DNA of 26,021 nucleotides from Deltaproteobacteria bacterium UBA2385 (GTDB taxonomy: Bacteria > Myxococcota_A > UBA796 > UBA2385). The stretch is taken from assembly GCA_002343455.1 (NCBI GenBank), contig DDSR01000295.1, positions 1 to 26,021 on the forward strand, in the 5' to 3' direction. Positions 8,524 to 17,167 of the stretch are shown piece by piece. The translations under genes were made by a program, and so were the position numbers. The notes below the pieces were generated by a model. The model did no database searches, was not told the origin of the DNA, and saw nothing but the letters and a program-made list of their open reading frames with translations. Each line of letters begins with the position of its first letter. Positions within the stretch are counted from its first letter, which is position 1.

Positions 8524-9642
8524 TTAACGCTCGGCCTCGTCCGCGGCCGGCAGAAGCTCGACCTTGCCCCCGCTGACGCTGGCGGCGCCCAGCCAGGCGA
8601 TGGCGCCGTCGGCGACCACGAAGGCCGTACACCAGGAGGGATCGGCGACCCCCTCGGCGTCGAGCTTGAGCGGTCCGGCCGCCCCCTCGATCTCCACCTG
8701 CGACAGCCGCCCCCGCACCGCGCCCCGAAGATCGGCCTTGGAGGCCACCGTCGCCGTGCCCCAGGCCTCGACCAGCAGCCGGGTGGCGTCGTAGGCGTTG
8801 AGCGCGACGGCGGGAGGCTCCCCGCCATAGGCCGCCTGCCAGCGGCTGCGCACCTTGGGGTTGAGCACCGGCCGATCCTGGCTGGTCAGGATGGCGCCCT
8901 CGCCCGCCTGGCCGGCGGCGGCGACGAAGCGCGGGTCGTACAGGCCCAGGCCCATGAACCGCGTTTCGCCGCCGAGCTGACGCACCGCCCGCAGCAGGTT
9001 GCCCCCATGGCCGGGATCTCCCGCGTAGACCAGCCAGGCGGCTCCCAGCGAGCGCACCCGCTCGGCCTCGCCCGCGATCAGCAGGGGGTCGACGCCCCGA
9101 ACCCCATAGCTGCGCCGGGACAAGGCCCGATCGGCCTCCGTGGCGACCTCGTTGGCCTCGGGCGTGCCATCGTGGGCGACGACGACGTTGCCGGGCCCCA
9201 GGAAGGCCGTGGCGCAGCGCACATGTCGGGTGGAGCCCGCCAGCACGCGCGGCAGCCCCGGAACCGTCGCCGGCGCAGCCAGGACCACGGCGAGGTCATG
9301 CTCCAGCCAGCCCTGCGCCCAGCGCTGCGCGCCGACGGCCGTGACGTGGGCCACCACCCCGACCACCCGGGGGTCGGCCAGCGCCTGCGGCACCGGATCC
9401 CCGAGCTGCTCATCGATCTCGACCAGCTCGATGCCCTGGGGCATGGCGAGGCGCGCCCCCTGGACCGCGGCCTTGCCGATCGCCGCCGACGGCCCGCTCA
9501 GCGGCACCGAGATGGCGATGGCCATGCCCTCGACCGCGCCGGGTGGCCGTGGAGGCGCAGGATCGAGCACCGCCAGCGGATCGATCGTGGTCGGCGCGGG
9601 GTCGGAGCTGCAGCCGAGCAGGAGGAGGAGGAGGAGACTCAC
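8524..9642 (-). CDS. LivJ-like (type-1 periplasmic binding) substrate-binding lipoprotein
   Basis: The 372-residue product starts with a very short poly-Leu signal and lipobox (LLLGC, Cys11), then a Pro-rich linker. The body follows the type-1 periplasmic-binding fold of the Leu/Ile/Val-binding group: MAIAISVPLSGPSAAIGKAA, then GARLAMPQGIELV, then VVGVVAHVTAVG, and the C-terminal NAYDATRLLVEAWG. It would bind a small ligand outside the cytoplasmic membrane. The start is GTG at 9642, preceded by GAGGATGAAGG; the ATG eight bases upstream runs into a stop at once. No permease or ATPase gene is in the window, so it is either an orphan receptor or uses a transporter encoded elsewhere. Adenosine deaminase follows after 8 bp, which could mean a nucleoside ligand, but BMP-type nucleoside lipoproteins are a different family. 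Confidence 0.85.
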   Translation of the reverse strand: MSLLLLLLLGCSSDPAPTTIDPLAVLDPAPPRPPGAVEGMAIAISVPLSGPSAAIGKAAVQGARLAMPQGIELVEIDEQLGDPVPQALADPRVVGVVAHVTAVGAQRWAQGWLEHDLAVVLAAPATVPGLPRVLAGSTRHVRCATAFLGPGNVVVAHDGTPEANEVATEADRALSRRSYGVRGVDPLLIAGEAERVRSLGAAWLVYAGDPGHGGNLLRAVRQLGGETRFMGLGLYDPRFVAAAGQAGEGAILTSQDRPVLNPKVRSRWQAAYGGEPPAVALNAYDATRLLVEAWGTATVASKADLRGAVRGRLSQVEIEGAAGPLKLDAEGVADPSWCTAFVVADGAIAWLGAASVSGGKVELLPAADEAER

Positions 9643-9681
9643 GCCTTCATCCTCTCACAAGTGGCCGGCGCCGGCTCGGCC

Positions 9682-10350
9682 TCAGCGTAATTGAGCGGCT
9701 TCGTCTCCCGCGCCCATCCCGCAGCTCACTCCGGTCCCGCCCAGCCCGCAGTACCCGCCCGGGTTCTTGTGCAGGTACTGCTGGTGGTACTCCTCGGCGT
9801 ACCAGAACGGTCCGGCCAGCGCGATCTCCGTGGTGATCGCCCCCAGCCCCGCAGCGACGAGCCGACGCTGGTAGGTCTCGCGGCTGGCCCGGATCCGGGC
9901 GAGCTGCTCCTCGTCCTCGGCGTAGAGGGCGCTGCGGTACTGGGTGCCCACGTCGTTGCCCTGGCGCATCCCCTGGGTCGGATCATGGCCCTCCCAGAAG
10001 GCCACGAGCAGGCGCTCCAAAGTGTTCGGCTGGGGATCGTACACCGCCAGGACGACCTCGGTGTGGCCGGTGCGGCCTGAACAGACCTCTTCGTAGGTCG
10101 GGAAGGGCGTGAAACCCCCGGCATAGCCGACGGCGGTGACGCGGACGCCCTCGACCTGCCAGAGCTTGCGCTCGGCGCCCCAGAAGCAGCCCATCGCCAG
10201 GACCAGGCGCCGGCTGCCCTCCGGGAAGGGCGGCTGGAGAGGCTGCCCGTTGAGGGCGTGGCTCTGCGGGAGGGGGAAGGCGCTGCTGGCCCGTCCGGGC
10301 AGGGCCTCGGCGGCCTTCACCATCCGGGGGGAGAAGAGTCGTTCGAACAT
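9682..10350 (-). CDS. msrA: Peptide-methionine (S)-S-oxide reductase MsrA
   Basis: The 222-residue protein reduces the S-epimer of methionine sulfoxide in oxidised proteins, with thioredoxin recycling. The catalytic Cys55 lies in the signature [15 protein letters not shown] ([17 protein letters not shown] context), [20 protein letters not shown] and [10 protein letters not shown] complete the conserved core. The resolving cysteines Cys201 and Cys210 are in [12 protein letters not shown] near the C-terminus, the long three-cysteine arrangement of the E. coli type. The extra 40 N-terminal residues and overall length fit that type, and no signal peptide is seen, so it should be cytoplasmic. The ATG is preceded by GGAG at a six-base spacing. 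It lies 13 bp downstream of the nucleoside phosphorylase gene, in one minus-strand run. Confidence 0.96.
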   Translation of the reverse strand: MFERLFSPRMVKAAEALPGRASSAFPLPQSHALNGQPLQPPFPEGSRRLVLAMGCFWGAERKLWQVEGVRVTAVGYAGGFTPFPTYEEVCSGRTGHTEVVLAVYDPQPNTLERLLVAFWEGHDPTQGMRQGNDVGTQYRSALYAEDEEQLARIRASRETYQRRLVAAGLGAITTEIALAGPFWYAEEYHQQYLHKNPGGYCGLGGTGVSCGMGAGDEAAQLR

Positions 10351-10363
10351 GGGGGCTCCATTT

Positions 10364-11212
10364 TCATGTCCCCTCCTCTACCCGCCCGCGCTCCATCAGC
10401 ACCACCGCGGCGTTCAGGGCGAGCTCGATCGCCTCGCCCTCGGCCCGGGCGGCCAGCTCGGGCGTGCCCCAGCCCTGCATGTCGCCGATCGCGGCGAGCA
10501 CGGTGCCGGCGCGGATGACCGCAGGATCGAGGGCCTGGGCCGCCAGGGAGCGGAGATCGGGACCGTGGACCTGGGCCAGCAGGAAGAGGTGGCTGCTCTC
10601 CATCTCGGTGCCCAGCACGCCGCAGGCCTTCAGCATGGCCATGTAGTCGACGCTCTGCCGGGCCTGGGGCCCGACGGCGACCTCGCGCCCGTAGAAGGAG
10701 TCCTTGCAGTGCACGAGGCCGCGGAAGCAGCGCTCGCCCAGGCCCATGCCGAGCGCCGCCTGCGAGAGGGCGGCGAGCACGTCGGGGTGGGCCACGGCGG
10801 GCACCTCGCGGGGGCAGAGGGCGTCGCTGGCGCCCTCGTCCCGGACCGCGCCGGTGGCCAGGATCAGCGAGCCCACCGGCACCGCCTCGGAGTCCAGGGT
10901 GCCCGCCGTGCCGACCCGCAGCAGGGTCCGGGCGCCGACGGCGATGAGCTCGCTGACGATGATGCCCAGGCTGGGGCAGCCCATCCCGGTCGCCACGACG
11001 CCGATGTCGACGCCCTGGCCCTGCCAGGTCCAGCGGCCCGTGTGGACCTCGTGTCGCCGCGGGTTGGGCCGGCTGACCCGCCCCTCCAGCATCCCGGCGA
11101 TGCGCTCGGCCCGGCCGGGCGAGCCGGGCAGCAGGAAGACCCGGCCGCGGCCGCCGTTGCCCTCGACGGCCTCGGGTCCGATGGCGATGTGATGGGCGTC
11201 TCGTGCGCTCAT
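10364..11212 (-). CDS. Nucleoside phosphorylase, uridine phosphorylase-like
   Basis: The 282-residue protein belongs to the PNP/UDP phosphorylase family (phosphorolysis of a nucleoside to base plus ribose-1-phosphate). Visible signatures are [26 protein letters not shown] at 99-105 with the phosphate-contacting Arg, [14 protein letters not shown], and GTEMESS at 201-207, where Glu and Met contact ribose. The layout is closer to uridine phosphorylase (LRxGT, then xVRxxGAS) than to DeoD, but purine versus pyrimidine specificity is not certain. It is cytoplasmic, with no signal peptide. It sits 24 bp after the kinase gene and 13 bp before msrA. With adenosine deaminase further down the same run it gives the region a nucleoside-catabolic flavour. 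Confidence 0.9.
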   Translation of the reverse strand: MSARDAHHIAIGPEAVEGNGGRGRVFLLPGSPGRAERIAGMLEGRVSRPNPRRHEVHTGRWTWQGQGVDIGVVATGMGCPSLGIIVSELIAVGARTLLRVGTAGTLDSEAVPVGSLILATGAVRDEGASDALCPREVPAVAHPDVLAALSQAALGMGLGERCFRGLVHCKDSFYGREVAVGPQARQSVDYMAMLKACGVLGTEMESSHLFLLAQVHGPDLRSLAAQALDPAVIRAGTVLAAIGDMQGWGTPELAARAEGEAIELALNAAVVLMERGRVEEGT

Positions 11213-11236
11213 GAACTCTCCCAGGGGGCCTCCCCC

Positions 11237-14200
11237 CTACCCCTTCAGCTCGATCCGTGCGCGGGCCAGCCGCCGCCGCCAGGGGTGGACCCGCAGGGCG
11301 GCGCGGTCGATGGCGTCCAGGCGCGAGCCGATCTCCTCCAGCGTGCGCTCTACCCGCTCGATGGCCAGCAGCGCCTCGCGTAGATCCCCGGCCTCGACCG
11401 CCCGATCCAGGCGGGTCAGCAGGATGGCCACCCGCGTCAGGCGCACGGCGTTGCCCTCGACCCAGCGCAGCACCGGCCGGAAGACGCTCTCGGCCTCCTC
11501 CCGCCCGCCTTGGACCCGCGCCCGGCACTCGCAGGCCTGGGCCAGCGCCGGCAGGTGGCGCTCCCGCTTGAGCACGGCGATCGCCCGCAGGCTGCGGTCC
11601 TCGGCGAGGTGCCGATCCTGGGCCTCCAGCGCGGCGACTCCGGCCCAGGCGGCCAGCAGGCCCTGCTCGACCGGCAGCTCGGCGCGCACGGCCTCCTCTT
11701 CGGCGGGCAGGAGCACGTCCAGGGCGGCCAGGGGCTCGTCCCCAGCCAGCAGCAGGCGGCCGGTGGCCAGGGCCCGACGGGCGCGCAGGGACGCGGAGTG
11801 GCTGGTCGGGTCGATGGCCTGCAGCTCGGCGTGCAGCTCGCGGGCCTCGCCCAGGCGGAAGAGCTCCAGCAGGACGTCGATCAGCTGCAGGAGGATCCGG
11901 GTGTGCAGGGTCGCCGGCGCCGAGGCGCGCACGGCGTCGAGCTGCGGCAGCAGCAGGGCGGTCGCCTCGGAGAAGCGCGCCTGCAGCCGCATCACCTCGG
12001 CCATCGCCACCCGCACGCGCACCCCGCCGAGCAGGTCCTGCTGACGCTCGGCGGCCTCGACCGCCCCCTCCAGGGTGCGCTCGGCGGCCTGCAGCTCTCC
12101 CATCACCACGCGGGCGATCCCCGACTGGATGCGCGCCTCCAGCGCGGCCCGCCCGTCCCCGGCCTGCTCGGCGGCTTGCTGGGCCTGGCGGAAGGAGTCC
12201 AAGGCCGACTCGTGCTCGCCGTCGGACATCGCCCGCAGGCCGACCGCGAGGCGGACCCGCCCCCGCAGGCCGGGGTCGACGAGGTGGTCCATCTGGGCGC
12301 GGGCGCGGGCTACGAAGGAGCGCTCCCGGGCGTTGTCGCTGCGCAGTCGGGCCGCCCGGGCGCGCAGCAGGTAGACCTCGGTCTTGCGGGTCCAGCCGCT
12401 GGCCAGCGCGCTGGCGCGGTCCAGGAAGCGGTCGATGCGCGCGTCCGAGGGATCCTGCGCCATCAGCATCGAGGCGAGGCCCAGCAGGAAGCGGGAGAGC
12501 AGCCCGGCGGGCAGACCGGTCCCCTCCCCGACCGCCAGGGCCAGCTTCTCCATCTCGCCCAGCAGGTCGGCCGGAGGGGTGGCGCCCTCGTCGGCGGGGA
12601 CGAGCTGGACGGCGTCGTGCAGCGCCTCCTTCAGCGAGCCGGCGGCCCGCAGGATGCGGATCCGGGAGGGCGAGGCGGGCGCGTCCGCGACCTTCATCGC
12701 GAGGCGGCGCTCCAGCACCAGCCTCCGAGAGGGGCGCAGGCCCTCGTCGACGATGTCGCCGGTCAAGCCCAGCCGGAAGGCCCAGGCGCCGCCGGGCAGC
12801 GTCAGCAGGATCCCGTCCTGCGCCAGGGTCTCCAGGTGCGCGCGCGCCAGCTCGGGGTCGTGATCCGCGGCGTGCGCGAGCAGCCCGACCTCGGCGACGC
12901 CGCCGGCCACCGCCAGGGCCGCCACCAGCCGCCGCGCAGGGCCGGCGAGCATCTGCAGGCGCAGGCTGAGCGCCTCGCGGGCCGAGGCGGGGATCACCAG
13001 CTTGCCGGCCGAGCGATCCACCCACTCGACCTCGTCGCCCTCGCCCTGGCCCTTGACCAGGCCCGCCTCGACCATCGAGCGCACGACCTCTTCGACGTAG
13101 CCGGGCAGCCCGCCGGTGGCCTCGTGGATGCGCCGGGCCAGCTCGGGTGGCGGCGGCTTGCGGCCCAGCATCGAGCCCACCAGGCGGCCCACGGCGCGGG
13201 GGCTGAGGGGTTCGAGGTTGAGCCGGACCGCGTCGGCGAACTGCCGCCGCATCAGGGCGCCCGGCCGGTCGGCCTCGGGAACGGTCGAGGCCAGGACCAG
13301 GATCGGGCAGTGCCGCTCCTCGGCGTGGGCGCGCAGGGCGCGGATGGCCTGCAGCGCCAGGGGCGGAGCGCGGTGCAGGTCGGAGAGGACCAGGACCAGC
13401 GGGCGGCGATCGGCGGCCTGCCGGCGCATCAGGGCCGAGGAGACCGCCTGGAAGATGGTGGCCTGCTCGGCGGCGGAGGGCGAGGCCCCGCGGGGCAGCA
13501 GGCCGATGCGGTCGGCCTCGTTGCCGCCCTCGGGCAGCTCGTCCAGGCCGCGGACGCAGCGCTCGACGATCTCGGTCAGGGGACCCAGGGCGCTGCTTCC
13601 GGGCATCTCGCCGCGAAAGACCCGCCGGCCCTTGCGATGCGCGTCCAGGGCGGCCTGGTCGAGGAGCCGCCGCCGCCCGCTGCCCGAGGGGCCCACCAGC
13701 AGCAGCATGCGGCCGGGCCGCGCCTTGTCGATGGTCGCGCGCAAGGCGCCGAGCTCCTCCTCGCGTCCCTCCAGGGTCGGCGGCAACGGGGAGGCCGCCC
13801 GGCCCGGGCTGCTGGCCTCCGACCCGGCGCGCGCGAACTCCCGCAGGCGATCGGCCACCTCACGGGCGGAGCGCGGGCGCAGCTCGGGGCTCTTGGCCAG
13901 CATCTGCAGGCAGAGCTCGTCCAGCTCCAGCGGCAGCCCCGGCGCGAGCTCCCGCGGGGGCTGCGGGTCCTGCTCGATGTGCAGCATGGCGAGCGCGTGG
14001 GGGCTCTCGGCCTCGAAGGGGCGCTTGCCCGTCAGCAGGCGGTAGAAGAGCACCCCCAGGCTGTAGATGTCGGCGCGGGCGTCGACGGGCTTGCCCTGGA
14101 GCTGCTCGGGCGAGGCGTAGGCGAAGGTGCCGACGAACTCGCCCTTGCGGGTGATCTCCTCGCTGTTGCCCGACAGGCGCGCCGTCCCGAAGTCCAGCAG

Positions 14201-14662
14201 CTTGACCCGGCCATCGCCCAGGACCATCACGTTGCTGGACTTCAGATCGCGGTGCACGATGTCGCGCTGGTGCAGGTAGTCCAGGGCCTCGGCCACGCTG
14301 GCGACGATGCGGGTCACCTCGGCCGTGCGCCGGGGCACGCCGGGCCGCCCGCTGCTCTTGGCGTGGACCTGGGCCGCGACGCCGTCGAGCAGCTCCATGG
14401 TCAGGTAGGGCCGCTTGTCGACGTCGAAGCCGAAGCGGTAGACGCGGACGATGTTGGGGTGGTCCAGCCGGGTCAGGGCCCGGTACTCGCGGTCGAAGCG
14501 GGGGCGCGCGAGGCCCCGCTGGGTCAGCAGCTTGAGGGCGTAGCGCTCGTCCGTCTCGCGGTCGAGCACCTCGAAGACCGCCGCCATGCCGCCACGCGCG
14601 ATGGCGCGGACCACCTTGAACGGCCCGATCTCGTCGGGGGTCTCGATCTCCTCATCGGACAT
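11237..14662 (-). CDS. Ser/Thr protein kinase - AAA/ORC-like ATPase - TPR regulator
   Basis: The 1141-residue protein begins with a full Hanks-type kinase domain (about residues 13-275): Gly loop ARGGMAAV (22-29), Lys44, HRDLKSSN with Asp139, DFG at 157-159, and SPE at 184-186. A linker leads to an AAA_16/ORC-like module whose P-loop is degenerate: LVGPSGSGRRRLL at 322-334 has Arg-Arg where the canonical Lys-Ser/Thr should be. A Walker-B-like LVLVLSDLH (Asp428) follows. From about 640 to the end it is a TPR-type helical superhelix. This is a common myxobacterial signalling architecture (kinase sensing or scaffolding through the C-terminal repeats); substrates are unknown. No transmembrane segment is seen, so it should be cytoplasmic. 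The upstream membrane-protein gene ends 41 bp away and uridine-phosphorylase-like starts 24 bp downstream. Confidence 0.95.
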   Translation of the reverse strand: MSDEEIETPDEIGPFKVVRAIARGGMAAVFEVLDRETDERYALKLLTQRGLARPRFDREYRALTRLDHPNIVRVYRFGFDVDKRPYLTMELLDGVAAQVHAKSSGRPGVPRRTAEVTRIVASVAEALDYLHQRDIVHRDLKSSNVMVLGDGRVKLLDFGTARLSGNSEEITRKGEFVGTFAYASPEQLQGKPVDARADIYSLGVLFYRLLTGKRPFEAESPHALAMLHIEQDPQPPRELAPGLPLELDELCLQMLAKSPELRPRSAREVADRLREFARAGSEASSPGRAASPLPPTLEGREEELGALRATIDKARPGRMLLLVGPSGSGRRRLLDQAALDAHRKGRRVFRGEMPGSSALGPLTEIVERCVRGLDELPEGGNEADRIGLLPRGASPSAAEQATIFQAVSSALMRRQAADRRPLVLVLSDLHRAPPLALQAIRALRAHAEERHCPILVLASTVPEADRPGALMRRQFADAVRLNLEPLSPRAVGRLVGSMLGRKPPPPELARRIHEATGGLPGYVEEVVRSMVEAGLVKGQGEGDEVEWVDRSAGKLVIPASAREALSLRLQMLAGPARRLVAALAVAGGVAEVGLLAHAADHDPELARAHLETLAQDGILLTLPGGAWAFRLGLTGDIVDEGLRPSRRLVLERRLAMKVADAPASPSRIRILRAAGSLKEALHDAVQLVPADEGATPPADLLGEMEKLALAVGEGTGLPAGLLSRFLLGLASMLMAQDPSDARIDRFLDRASALASGWTRKTEVYLLRARAARLRSDNARERSFVARARAQMDHLVDPGLRGRVRLAVGLRAMSDGEHESALDSFRQAQQAAEQAGDGRAALEARIQSGIARVVMGELQAAERTLEGAVEAAERQQDLLGGVRVRVAMAEVMRLQARFSEATALLLPQLDAVRASAPATLHTRILLQLIDVLLELFRLGEARELHAELQAIDPTSHSASLRARRALATGRLLLAGDEPLAALDVLLPAEEEAVRAELPVEQGLLAAWAGVAALEAQDRHLAEDRSLRAIAVLKRERHLPALAQACECRARVQGGREEAESVFRPVLRWVEGNAVRLTRVAILLTRLDRAVEAGDLREALLAIERVERTLEEIGSRLDAIDRAALRVHPWRRRLARARIELKG

Positions 14663-14703
14663 CCGCCGATGGTATCAAGATCCACCGGGGACAGGCCCGT
14701 GCC

Positions 14704-16263
14704 TCACCACCGGGCCGCCTCGCTGTCCTCACGCCCCGGCTGCAGGGCCACCACCCAGTCCCAGGCCCCTCCGCTCTGGATGGGGGCGGCCTCCGGATGG
14801 CGGTCCCGCAGCGCCACGGCCTCTTCCCGGCTCAGCGCGCAGACCGCCCAGTCGGTGGCGGCCTCCTCGGCCCGACCTTCGGCCAGCGGCGTCCCGCAGG
14901 CCTCTCCCACGCTGAGCAGGATCATCGGCACGGCGGGGCCGACCTGGAACCGCGCGGCCTCCTGCCCCTGGAGCCAGGCCGAGAGCACCACGCCGGAGGG
15001 CTCCAGCACCGGCTGACCGCGCCACCAGAGGCGGTCGACCCACAGGGGGCCGGGTCGGTCGGCGAGCAGGGTCGCCAGCGCGTCGTGGCGCGCGACGGCG
15101 CCGGGATCGGGGCCCACGGGGGCCGCGGGGAGGCCCAGCCAGAGGGCCAGCGCGGCCCAGAGCAGGGCGAGGGGCGCGGGGCGAGCGAGGCCCACCGCCG
15201 CGGCGACGGCCAGCGGAGCGGCCAGGATGCGCAGGTGGTAGCCCTGCAGGTAGCCGTTGAGGGCGGCGACCAGCAGCAGGCCCGCCAGCGAGCCGATGGC
15301 CAGCGCGCCGATGGCCAGCGCGCCGGGTCCAGCCGAGATCGAGACGCGCCAGGGTCGGGCCAGCAGCAGCCCCAGCAGCAGCCCCAGGCTGGTCGGCTCG
15401 TCCAGGTCGACCCGGAAGCGATCGTGCAGGGCGTCCCGCAGGTGGAGGAGGAAGGGCTCGCCCTCGTGCACATTGCTCTGGGCGACGGCGGCGAGGCAGG
15501 ACAGCGGGTCGTCGCCGCAGCGGGCCAGGGCCAGCAGGCGCAGCAGCCGCGGCAGGGCCAGCAGCAGCAGGACGCCCGCTGCCGGGAGCAGGCCGCGCCC
15601 GCCGAGCGTTCGCCAGAGCGTCGGCACCATGGCCAGCACGCCCAGGGCGGCGCCGATGGCCAGCGGGTGGTGGTCGACGGCGAAGGCCAGGGCGACCGCC
15701 CCGACGGCGGCCCCCAGCCGGCTGCCGCGGACGGCGAAGCCCAGGGCGAGGCAGAGCAGGGCCAGGAGCTCCGGCGCGCCGTAGCCGCGGGCTCCGCTCA
15801 GCAGCGAGTCGATCAGCCCGGGATCCACGGCCAGCACCAGGCCGGCGGCGAGGCCCGCGACGAGGGGACGAGGGGCGCGCGAGGCCAGCAGCTCTCCGGG
15901 CGAGCGCAGCCCCTCGGGCGCCGCCCAGACCCAGGCGGCCAGCAGGCCCAAAGGAGCGATCAGCGCGCCCGCCAGGAAGCGCAGGGTGAAGAGCTGCTGC
16001 AGATCCCCGGCGAGGTGCAGGATCGGCAGGGCGCTCAGCCAGAGCAGGTCCCCGCTCTCCGGGTTGGGCGGCCGGGGGAGATGCCCCGCCCACAGCGCCG
16101 TCGGGGTCAGGGCCAGCGCCTTCAGGTAGGGGCCCAGGCTGTCGCTGCCGACCACCGCCTGGTTCACCACCCGCAGGCGAAGCGCCGCCGCGAGCAGCCA
16201 GACGAGGAGCGCCAGGCCGGCGGGCAGCGCCAGCGTCCTCACCGAGGGGACCCCGGTCCTCAC
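14704..16263 (-). CDS. Polytopic membrane protein, GT-C glycosyltransferase-like
   Basis: The 519-residue protein has about ten or more hydrophobic helices rich in Leu, Ala and Gly. After the first helix comes an acidic extracytoplasmic loop ([14 protein letters not shown]), the position where GT-C enzymes (PMT/ArnT-like, using lipid-linked sugar donors) keep a catalytic Asp. About 120 C-terminal residues are soluble ([17 protein letters not shown] onward), as often seen in GT-C proteins. The GTG start at 16263 overlaps the thiG stop by four bases (GTGA), which suggests translational coupling; a second in-frame GTG six codons on is the alternative. The function is inferred from topology only, since no residue-level signature is decisive. 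Confidence 0.72.
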   Translation of the reverse strand: MRTGVPSVRTLALPAGLALLVWLLAAALRLRVVNQAVVGSDSLGPYLKALALTPTALWAGHLPRPPNPESGDLLWLSALPILHLAGDLQQLFTLRFLAGALIAPLGLLAAWVWAAPEGLRSPGELLASRAPRPLVAGLAAGLVLAVDPGLIDSLLSGARGYGAPELLALLCLALGFAVRGSRLGAAVGAVALAFAVDHHPLAIGAALGVLAMVPTLWRTLGGRGLLPAAGVLLLLALPRLLRLLALARCGDDPLSCLAAVAQSNVHEGEPFLLHLRDALHDRFRVDLDEPTSLGLLLGLLLARPWRVSISAGPGALAIGALAIGSLAGLLLVAALNGYLQGYHLRILAAPLAVAAAVGLARPAPLALLWAALALWLGLPAAPVGPDPGAVARHDALATLLADRPGPLWVDRLWWRGQPVLEPSGVVLSAWLQGQEAARFQVGPAVPMILLSVGEACGTPLAEGRAEEAATDWAVCALSREEAVALRDRHPEAAPIQSGGAWDWVVALQPGREDSEAARW

Positions 16264-17036
16264 CGGGAGGAGGAGCCCAGCAGCCCGTGCAGGGGTGAGC
16301 TGGCCGTCGCGTACAGCCGCCTCTCGATGCGTCCGGCGAGGAAGGCCTCGCGCCCGGCCTCGACCCCCAGCCGCATCGCCCGGGCCATGCGCACCGGGTC
16401 CTGGGCCCCGGCGATGGCCGTGTTCATCAGCACGCCGGAGACCCCCAGCTCCATCGCCACAGCGGCGTCGCTGGCCGTGCCCACCCCGGCGTCGACGATG
16501 ACGGGGACGGTGGCCTGCTCCAGGATGATGGCGAGGTTGGTCGGGTTGCGGATGCCCAGCCCGCTGCCGATCGGGGCCGCCAGCGGCATCACGGCCGCGC
16601 AGCCGATCTCGGCCAGCCGCCGGCAGAGCACCGGGTCGTCCGAGCAGTAGGGCAGGACCACGAAGCCTTCGCGCACCAGGATGCGCGCGGCCTCCAGCGT
16701 GCCCTCGGGGTCCGGGAAGAGCGTGTCCGGGCAGCCGATCACCTCCAGCTTGACGAGGTCGGTCTGCAGCAGCTCGCGGGCGAGGCGGGCGGTGTCGACG
16801 GCGTCCTCGGCCGTGTAGCAGCCGGCCGTGTTGGGCAGGAGGTGGATCCGGGAGCGGTCGATGAAGTCGAGCACGCCCTGCCCCTGGGGCGCCGAGAGGT
16901 CCACGCGCCGAAGGGCCACCGTCACCATCGAGGTGCCGCTGGCCTGGTGGCAGGCCTGCATGGTCGCGTAGTCGGCGTAGCGGCCGGTCCCGACGATCAG
17001 GCGACTCTCCAGCTCAACGGGTCCGATCTTCCACAT
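16260..17036 (-). CDS. thiG: Thiazole synthase ThiG
   Basis: The 258-residue enzyme makes the thiazole phosphate half of thiamin from deoxyxylulose-5-phosphate, dehydroglycine/iminoglycine and the ThiS thiocarboxylate. The start [20 protein letters not shown] is typical. Lys96 in [10 protein letters not shown] is the Schiff-base lysine and sits at the family's usual position. [14 protein letters not shown] and [20 protein letters not shown] are the phosphate-binding segments. The ATG at 17036 is chosen over longer in-frame starts because it has a strong GGAGGAG six bases upstream and gives the family length of about 256. No thiS, thiF, thiH/thiO or thiE is visible nearby, so partners must be elsewhere. 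Its 5' region has no recognisable TPP riboswitch. The stop overlaps the downstream membrane-protein start by four bases. Confidence 0.96.
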   Translation of the reverse strand: MWKIGPVELESRLIVGTGRYADYATMQACHQASGTSMVTVALRRVDLSAPQGQGVLDFIDRSRIHLLPNTAGCYTAEDAVDTARLARELLQTDLVKLEVIGCPDTLFPDPEGTLEAARILVREGFVVLPYCSDDPVLCRRLAEIGCAAVMPLAAPIGSGLGIRNPTNLAIILEQATVPVIVDAGVGTASDAAVAMELGVSGVLMNTAIAGAQDPVRMARAMRLGVEAGREAFLAGRIERRLYATASSPLHGLLGSSSR

Positions 17037-17042
17037 GCGCGG

Positions 17043-17049
17043 CTCCTCC
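17043..17049 (-). promoter_or_regulatory. Strong ribosome binding site that fixes the thiG start
   Basis: On the minus strand this reads GGAGGAG and ends six bases before the ATG at 17036. It is among the best Shine-Dalgarno matches in the window and supports the shorter thiG start over an in-frame ATG at about 17066 or the one at 17138. Confidence 0.75.
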
Positions 17050-17096
17050 AGAGGCAGCCTTCGCATAGCGGCTCCCGTGTGCCCACGCGAATTGCG

Positions 17097-17125
17097 TTGA
17101 GCGGGAACACGCATTGGTATATACT
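17097..17125 (+). promoter_or_regulatory. Sigma-70-like promoter of the Cys-rich lipoprotein gene
   Basis: TTGAGC (17097-17102) and TATACT (17120-17125) are separated by exactly 17 bp, matching the consensus at four of six and five of six positions. This is one of the few A+T-rich patches in the window. It predicts transcription from about 17132, a short leader, then a GGAGGAG site (17154-17160) seven bases before the ATG at 17168. It is the most convincing promoter here. Confidence 0.7.
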
Positions 17126-17153
17126 CCTCTCGCCGCACTCCGCGGCTCCTGAT

Positions 17154-17160
17154 GGAGGAG
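17154..17160 (+). promoter_or_regulatory. Strong ribosome binding site, possibly in a weak hairpin
   Basis: GGAGGAG with a seven-base spacer to the ATG at 17168 predicts efficient translation. The preceding CTCC (17146-17149) could pair with GGAG (17154-17157) across a TGAT loop and weakly mask the site; a four-pair stem is marginal. Confidence 0.6.
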
Positions 17161-17167
17161 ACCTCTC

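Noticed and set aside
9664..9675. A 12-bp perfect palindrome GCCGGCGCCGGC between msrA and the binding-lipoprotein gene
   Set aside because: It has no loop and no following T-run, and such palindromes arise easily in this base composition; it is not a supported terminator or operator.
11510..15016. A 1168-codon plus-strand open frame antisense to the kinase gene
   Set aside because: Composition is Gln/Gly/Ala/Arg-rich without motifs; the opposite strand has a complete kinase, and long antisense frames are expected in this G+C-rich DNA.
17037..17167. A possible TPP riboswitch ahead of thiG
   Set aside because: On the minus strand I see no THI-box core (the CUGAGA and ACCUGA elements) and the leader is short.
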